Assembly (NCBI GenBank): GCA_903927495.1
Contig: CAIYNH010000832.1
Coordinates: 1 to 10,199, forward strand
From: an uncultured beta proteobacterium
GTDB lineage: Bacteria > Pseudomonadota > Gammaproteobacteria > Burkholderiales > Burkholderiaceae_C
Length of the DNA: 10,199 bases
Direction of reading: 5' to 3'
This document shows, piece by piece, positions 5,569-10,199 of the stretch. Every line of letters starts with the position of its first letter. Positions within the stretch are counted from its first letter, which is position 1. The notes below the pieces were generated by a model. It worked only from the letters and a program-made list of their open reading frames with translations. It did no database searches and was not told the DNA's origin. The translations under genes were made by a program, and so were the position numbers.

Positions 5569-7242
5569 ATGATGCTTCGACCTCGTCAATCATTGTTGGT
5601 GGAGCGCACGCTGTTGGCGCTCGGTGAGTATGGCAATACGCTGGCTGTGGCGCCCACCGGATCCGGCAAGACCATCATGCTGTCGGCCGTCACAGGCCGA
5701 CTCTTGGTTGAGCCCGATGCCAAGGCATGCATCCTGGCGCACCGAACCGAACTGACCGGCCAAAACCGCACCAAGTTCGAACGGGTCAATCCGGGCATGG
5801 CCACCTCGGTGTTCGACGCAAACGAGAAATCCTGGCTCGGTCAGGCGACTTTTGCGATGGTTCAGACCTTGTCACGCCAATCGCATCTTGAGCAGATGCC
5901 GACCTTGGATTTGCTTGTCATTGACGAGGCACATCACGCTTCGTCGGACAGTTACCGGTATGTGATTGATGCGGTTCTGGCGCGCAATCCAAAAGCAAGC
6001 ATCTGTGGACTGACCGCCACCCCAAACCGGGGTGATGGCAAGGGTCTACGCGAGATCTTCTCAAACGTGGCTGATCAGATCAGCCTGGGCGAGATGATTG
6101 CAGCCGGTCACCTTGTCTCGCCGCGTACCTTCGTAATCGATGTGGGTGTCCAGGATGCCCTTAAAAATGTACGCAAGACGGCCATCGACTTTGACATGGA
6201 TGAGGTTGCTTCGATTCTTGACAAACGACTGATTTCGGACGCGGTCATCAAGCATTGGAAAGAAAAGGCGGCGAGTCGAAAAACCATCATCTTTTGTTCG
6301 ACGGTGGCACATGCCCAGCACGTCTGTGAAGCTTTCGAAGCGGCTAACGTGAACTCGGTACTGGTTCACGGCGAGTTGTCTGGTGGCGAACGCAAGGCAC
6401 GCTTGGCTGCGTTTGAGAGCGGAAGCGCCCAGGTGGTTGTCAATGTTGCTGTGCTGACTGAGGGTTATGACTACACGCCAACGAGCTGCGTGATATTGCT
6501 GCGCCCCAGCTCCTACAAATCAACCTTCATTCAGATGGTTGGTCGTGGGCTGCGCACCATTGATACAGAGGAATTCCCGGGCCTTGTTAAGTCGGACTGC
6601 ATCGTGCTGGACTTTGGCACAGCAAGCTTGATGCATGGTTCGCTGGAGCAGGAGGTCAATCTCGACGGTCATCTTCATGATGGTGAAGCGCCGACCAAGG
6701 ATTGCCCTGACTGCGGTGCGATTGTCCCCATGGCCTGTATGGAGTGCCCGTTGTGCGGCCACATCTGGGATCGTCAGCAAACGGATGGCGGTGTCCTGGC
6801 GGATTTCATCATGAGCGAGATCGATCTGCTCAAACGCTCCAATTTCAGGTGGTGTGATCTTTTTGGCTGTGACGATGCGCTCATGGCCACCGGTTTCAAT
6901 GCGTGGGGCGGTATCTTTTTCCTGAACGGTCGTTGGTACGCTGTTGGCGGAGGCAAAGACTTACAACCGCACCTACTGGCAATTGGCGAGCGCACGGTGT
7001 GCATGGCCAAGGCAGACGATTGGCTCAATGGCAACGAGAGCGCCGATTCGGCCCACAAGACACGTCGCTGGCTCAACGAGCCACCAACACAAAAGCAGCT
7101 CCAGTACCTGCCACAGGCAATGCGGGCGGATTTCGGAATGAACCGCTACCAGGCCTCGGCACTGCTGTCCTTCCAGTTCAATAAATCGCAGATTCATCGC
7201 CTGGTGATGGCGGCCAACGACAGTTACCGGATGGTCGCATGA
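5569..7242 (+). CDS. RadD-like SF2 DEAH-box helicase with zinc ribbon, 557 aa
   Basis: A superfamily 2 DNA helicase that uses ATP to translocate on or unwind DNA. It opens with LRPRQ, a Q-motif-like start. The motifs in order are Walker A APTGSGKT (28-35), DEAH (119-122), TAT (149-151), a HGELSGGERKARL helicase-C segment, and motif VI QMVGRGLR (322-329). After the two RecA-like domains comes a zinc ribbon with CPDCG (379-383) and CPLCG (393-397), plus a further Cys390. A C-terminal domain of about 150 residues follows. The order resembles RadD/YejH-like and phage helicases. AAGGAG at 5555-5560 overlaps the previous stop codon, eight bases before the ATG at 5569; a second ATG at 5572 is less well placed. 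It probably unwinds replication or recombination intermediates of the element. Orthology to RadD is not claimed. Confidence 0.92.
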   Translation: MMLRPRQSLLVERTLLALGEYGNTLAVAPTGSGKTIMLSAVTGRLLVEPDAKACILAHRTELTGQNRTKFERVNPGMATSVFDANEKSWLGQATFAMVQTLSRQSHLEQMPTLDLLVIDEAHHASSDSYRYVIDAVLARNPKASICGLTATPNRGDGKGLREIFSNVADQISLGEMIAAGHLVSPRTFVIDVGVQDALKNVRKTAIDFDMDEVASILDKRLISDAVIKHWKEKAASRKTIIFCSTVAHAQHVCEAFEAANVNSVLVHGELSGGERKARLAAFESGSAQVVVNVAVLTEGYDYTPTSCVILLRPSSYKSTFIQMVGRGLRTIDTEEFPGLVKSDCIVLDFGTASLMHGSLEQEVNLDGHLHDGEAPTKDCPDCGAIVPMACMECPLCGHIWDRQQTDGGVLADFIMSEIDLLKRSNFRWCDLFGCDDALMATGFNAWGGIFFLNGRWYAVGGGKDLQPHLLAIGERTVCMAKADDWLNGNESADSAHKTRRWLNEPPTQKQLQYLPQAMRADFGMNRYQASALLSFQFNKSQIHRLVMAANDSYRMVA

Positions 7243-7661
7243 CCTGCGCGGTTTGTTCCCGTCAAGCCAAAGGGCTGGGGTGGTTTAACCCCAGGCTCAA
7301 GCGCAGCGATCCGGCGCGGTACAGCGACCGTTGGGTGTTTTGCTCGATGGCCTGTCAAAACGCTTTTTCTCAAATCATGAACAAGACCGAGGGAAACATG
7401 ATCAACACCACTGAAATGGAAAACGAGGCAATTGTCTCTTGCTTGATGCCTTTGGGCGACTACGTCGGCACCATAGGCATGCAGCGCCCACTGGCCGATT
7501 TCAGCCGCCAAGAAGTGTTGACGCTCATCGAGGTGGTTGTCACGGCATTTCAAGCACGCATGCTGGCGGAGCACGAGCGTGTGGCTTGCAGAGATCGTGC
7601 GTTTCTGGAGCAGCGTCTGGCGCGCCAGCAGCAGTGGCCATCCACAGGGAGGACTGCTTGA
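7239..7661 (+). CDS. DUF6511-type zinc-finger protein, 140 aa
   Basis: The start overlaps the helicase stop (ATGA, 7239-7242). The N-terminal 40 residues form a treble-clef or FCS-like zinc finger: CAVC at 3-6 and FCSMAC at 34-39, giving four ligands. WFNPRLKRSDPARYSDRW lies between them. The rest is helical, with MINTTEMENEAIVSCLMPLG, IGMQRPLADFS and EVLTLIEVVVTAFQ, followed by a charged helix EHERVACRDRAFLEQRLAR. This matches my memory of phage proteins in the DUF6511 family, whose function is unknown. The setting between helicase and nuclease suggests a DNA-associated accessory. The zinc finger is seen directly; the family name is from recall. Confidence 0.85.
   Translation: MTCAVCSRQAKGLGWFNPRLKRSDPARYSDRWVFCSMACQNAFSQIMNKTEGNMINTTEMENEAIVSCLMPLGDYVGTIGMQRPLADFSRQEVLTLIEVVVTAFQARMLAEHERVACRDRAFLEQRLARQQQWPSTGRTA
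7646..7653 (+). promoter_or_regulatory. Shine-Dalgarno AGGGAGGA deciding start at 7661
   Basis: AGGGAGGA ends seven bases before the ATG at 7661, inside the end of the upstream gene. The same frame is open back to 7439, but that extension overlaps the zinc-finger gene and lacks a comparable site. Confidence 0.72.
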
Positions 7662-8416
7662 TGCTGGATTTCAACCACCGCCCCAAGATTGAGGAGCACA
7701 TCAGCACCCTGATCGACGTTGCACTGATCAAAGAACGGGACAAGGAAATACCGCGCAACTACCTGGGCGCATCTCGGCTTGGGGTCACCTGTGAGCGCGC
7801 ATTGCAATACGAATACACCCATGCGCCAGTTGACGCTGACCGTGACTTTTCTGGTCGCCTGTTGCGCATATTCGAAGTTGGCCATCAGTTGGAAGACATG
7901 GCGGTCCGCTGGCTGCGTTTGGCTGGATTTGACCTCTACACACACAACGCCCAAGGCGGTCAGTTCGGATTTTCTGTTGCCGGTGGCCGCATTGCAGGCC
8001 ATGTTGACGGCATTCTGAATGGTGGCCCATCCGAATTGGGCCTGTCCTACCCGGCGCTCTGGGAATGCAAGACCATGAATGACAAGTCTTGGCGTGACAC
8101 CGTCAAACAGGGGGTTGCCAAGTCGAAACCAGTGTATGCAGCACAAGTGGCGGTGTATCAGGCCTACATGGAGGCCAGCGTGCCTGGCGTTTCTGACAAC
8201 TCGGCACTGTTTACTGCGATCAACAAAAACACGCAGGAAATCTGGGTTGAGTTGTTGCCTTTCGATGGTGGATTGGCGCAACGGATGTCAGACCGTGCAG
8301 TCAAGGTGATTTCCGCCACAGAAGCAGGTGAGCAGTTGCCACGCCACACCACGACACCAACCCACCACGAATGCAAATTCTGCGCTTGGCAAGACCGGTG
8401 CTGGAGTGCTGCATGA
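7661..8416 (+). CDS. Cas4/RecB-like PD-(D/E)XK nuclease with Fe-S cysteines, 251 aa
   Basis: An exonuclease-type protein of the PD-(D/E)XK superfamily (PDDEXK_1, Cas4/AddB-like). The visible motifs are Cys44 in a TCERAL segment, a helix with GHQLED (74-79), the catalytic Asp in GHVDG (D116), the E-x-K in WECK (E135, K137), and the QxxxY helix (Q162, Y166). The C-terminal CKFCAWQDRC gives Cys238, Cys241 and Cys247. One N-terminal plus three C-terminal cysteines is the arrangement that holds a 4Fe-4S cluster in Cas4 and AddB. The start at 7661 shares one base with the previous stop (TGATG). In this operon it probably resects DNA ends to provide single strands for the SSB and annealing ATPase. 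There are no Cas1 or Cas2 genes or repeats nearby, so a CRISPR role is unlikely. Confidence 0.88.
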   Translation: MLDFNHRPKIEEHISTLIDVALIKERDKEIPRNYLGASRLGVTCERALQYEYTHAPVDADRDFSGRLLRIFEVGHQLEDMAVRWLRLAGFDLYTHNAQGGQFGFSVAGGRIAGHVDGILNGGPSELGLSYPALWECKTMNDKSWRDTVKQGVAKSKPVYAAQVAVYQAYMEASVPGVSDNSALFTAINKNTQEIWVELLPFDGGLAQRMSDRAVKVISATEAGEQLPRHTTTPTHHECKFCAWQDRCWSAA

Positions 8417-10199
8417 CGGTAGAAACCCTGGATTGGATGGACTTCAACGATGCGTCACAGCAGCGTGCCGATTTGGGTGAGGATATTCAAGCTTTACGTT
8501 CTGGCCTGTTGGATCGATTGGAAGCGGTATTGCATTACCTCTTTCCAGCCGGTCAGACTAAAGGCATCAAATTTTATGTAGGTGATATTGACGGAACACC
8601 AGGCAAAAGTCTGGTGGTGGAACTCGAGGGCGCGCGTCGTGGCTTGTGGAAAGACTTTTCTAACGACGATGGCGGTGATCTGATCGACATCTGGGCCATG
8701 TCACGCGGTCTATCGGTGCGGCATGATTTTGTGCAGGTGCTTCAGGAAATCAGCCAGTGGCTCGGATTTGCGCCACCTGTCACGCGACCAATACAGCGTG
8801 AAGCGCGCAGCGCCCCCACAGACGAACTTGGGCCGTACACCGCGAAGTGGGATTACCTGTCAAGCCAAGGCGCGCTGATTGCCTGCGTCTACCGCTACGA
8901 CCCACCCTCGGGCAAGGAATTCCGACCTTGGGACGTTGGCAGCCGGATGTGGCGCGCGCCTGATCCGAGGCCACTGTTCAATCTTCCCGCTGTGGCGACT
9001 TGCCGCCAAATTGTCTTGGTCGAAGGTGAAAAGTGCGCCAGCGCTCTGATTGCACTGGGTGTCGTGGCCACCACCGCCATGAACGGAGCAAAGGCACCCA
9101 TTGACAAGACCGACTGGAGCCCACTCAAGGGAAAGAATTTGGTCATCTGGCCAGATCGTGATTCTCCTGGCTGGGATTACGCCCAGAACGCTGCCCGGGC
9201 CTGCGTGCTGGCTGGCTGCGCATCTGTCTGCATCGTTGTGCCACCCGAAGTCAAGCCGGAAAAATGGGATGCTGCCGACGCAGTTGATGAGGGCTTTGAC
9301 TGCTTGACGTTCATTGCAAAGGGTGATCGGCAGGTCATCAAGGCAGCAGAACCCGTGTTGCCCAGCTTTTCACTAGGTCAATTACTGGACGACGATTCGC
9401 CCCTGCCGCCTGACATCATCGGCCCGAGGGTGCTGACACCGGGCAGTTTGCTTGTGTTCGGTGGCGCCCCCAAGGTGGGCAAAAGCGACTTTTTGTTGGC
9501 CTGGCTTGCGCACATGGCCGCCGGTGCCACTTTTCTGGGAATGCGCCCCTCACGCCCTTTGCGTATTTTTTACTTGCAAGCAGAGGTGCAGTATTACTAC
9601 CTGCGCGAGCGTGTCAAGGCCATCAAGTTGCCATCTCACCGCATCAAGGATGCGCGCCAGAACCTGTACTCCACGCCTCAGGTTCACACAATTCTTAACA
9701 GTGACGGTGTGGCGCAGGTGATTGCCGCCATTGCGCAGGCATTTCCGGCCGAACCACCCGACATCATCGCCATCGACCCGCTGCGCAATGTGTTTGACGG
9801 CGGAGAAGGCTCTCCCGGTGAAAACGACAACGCCGCCATGCTCTTCTTTTTAAAGCAAAGAGTTGAGCGCATTTTGTACACCGTTAATCCGAACGCTGGC
9901 GTGATCCTGGTGCACCACACCAAGAAGATGGGCAAAAAGCAGTTCGAGGAAGACCCATTTCAAGCATTGGCTGGCGCAGGCAGTCTGCGCGGCTATTACT
10001 CCTCTGGCATGGTATTGGCACGTCCAGACGAGTCCAGCAGCGTGCGAGAGCTATTTTTTGAGTTGCGCAACGGCCCGGCCATCCCCACTAAGCACGTCGA
10101 CAAAATCAATGGTGAGTGGCGTGAAGTGGATTCCAACCAACGACTGGTGTTGCAAGAGCATGGTGCAAAACTCGACGCTGAGCGCAGGCGCAAGCACGA
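8413..10199 (+). CDS. TOPRIM and RepA-like primase-helicase, 3' end cut
   Basis: The frame is open from the ATG at 8413, which overlaps the nuclease stop (ATGA), to the window edge, giving 595 codons. It has three parts. An N-terminal region (about 1-125) includes GDLIDIWA, a pattern of primase N-termini, but no zinc-binding cysteines. A TOPRIM domain follows, with VEGEK (203-207, Glu204) and the DxD WPDRD (Asp248, Asp250). From about 340 comes a RepA/AAA_25 helicase core with Walker A GAPKVGKS (351-358), Walker B IIAIDP (451-456, Asp455) and VHHTKK (500-505). Such fused proteins prime and unwind DNA in phages and plasmids and are usually the key replication initiator. The N-terminal part may lack true priming activity. 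The end is outside the window. Confidence 0.9.
   Translation, partial: MTVETLDWMDFNDASQQRADLGEDIQALRSGLLDRLEAVLHYLFPAGQTKGIKFYVGDIDGTPGKSLVVELEGARRGLWKDFSNDDGGDLIDIWAMSRGLSVRHDFVQVLQEISQWLGFAPPVTRPIQREARSAPTDELGPYTAKWDYLSSQGALIACVYRYDPPSGKEFRPWDVGSRMWRAPDPRPLFNLPAVATCRQIVLVEGEKCASALIALGVVATTAMNGAKAPIDKTDWSPLKGKNLVIWPDRDSPGWDYAQNAARACVLAGCASVCIVVPPEVKPEKWDAADAVDEGFDCLTFIAKGDRQVIKAAEPVLPSFSLGQLLDDDSPLPPDIIGPRVLTPGSLLVFGGAPKVGKSDFLLAWLAHMAAGATFLGMRPSRPLRIFYLQAEVQYYYLRERVKAIKLPSHRIKDARQNLYSTPQVHTILNSDGVAQVIAAIAQAFPAEPPDIIAIDPLRNVFDGGEGSPGENDNAAMLFFLKQRVERILYTVNPNAGVILVHHTKKMGKKQFEEDPFQALAGAGSLRGYYSSGMVLARPDESSSVRELFFELRNGPAIPTKHVDKINGEWREVDSNQRLVLQEHGAKLDAERRRKH

Noticed and set aside
7439..7660. 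Upstream extension of the nuclease frame
   Set aside because: It overlaps the zinc-finger gene out of frame, reads as Arg/His-rich noise, and the strong AGGGAGGA points to ATG 7661.
7550..8281. Long open frame of 243 codons on the minus strand
   Set aside because: It lies antisense to the nuclease gene, which has intact catalytic motifs and a good ribosome site; the antisense protein shows no family features.
7661..8416. CRISPR-associated role for the Cas4-like gene
   Set aside because: No repeat-spacer array and no Cas1 or Cas2 gene are in the window; the neighbours are phage replication genes.

Overview
The window looks like the immunity/regulation end plus the DNA replication-recombination module of a temperate phage or phage-like integrated element in a Gram-negative host. 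The moderately GC-rich composition and the style of the proteins suggest a betaproteobacterium, perhaps Burkholderiales. The taxonomic guess is inference only. No tRNA, rRNA, integrase, insertion sequence, CRISPR array or attachment site is visible.

Left edge (1-393, minus strand): a small XRE-family repressor, probably starting at a GTG with a strong Shine-Dalgarno rather than at the longer ATG, followed with an ATGA overlap by the first 25 codons of what is probably an ImmA/IrrE-type metallopeptidase. Between the repressor and the divergent genes (394-620) lies a switch region. A near-consensus forward promoter (TTGACA, 18 bp, AATAAT) has its expected start site inside a perfect 9-bp inverted repeat, and related half-sites lie nearby. 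This is the layout expected of a repressed early promoter.

Middle (621-3192, plus strand): two translationally coupled genes of 416 and 331 codons that I do not recognise. The second has a zinc ribbon and a probable C-terminal winged helix. They are followed by a DUF2188-type small protein and a clear Rho-independent terminator. The unrecognised pair under the repressor-controlled promoter is the best candidate here for an undescribed system, although no function can be read from the sequence.

Right part (3193-10199, plus strand): a short leader with repeats of TGCCCACC precedes a tightly packed operon of eight genes. In order these are an AlpA/excisionase-like HTH protein, an uncharacterised 159-aa protein, a Sak4-like RecA-fold ATPase, a DUF669-like probable ssDNA-binding protein, a RadD-like SF2 helicase with a zinc ribbon, a DUF6511-type zinc-finger protein, a Cas4/RecB-like PD-(D/E)XK nuclease with four iron-sulfur-type cysteines, and a TOPRIM plus RepA-like primase-helicase cut by the window edge. 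Five of the seven junctions are stop/start overlaps (ATGA or TGATG), and the other two have gaps of 2 and 12 bp. The genes are therefore probably co-transcribed and made together for strand annealing, end processing, unwinding and replication of the element.
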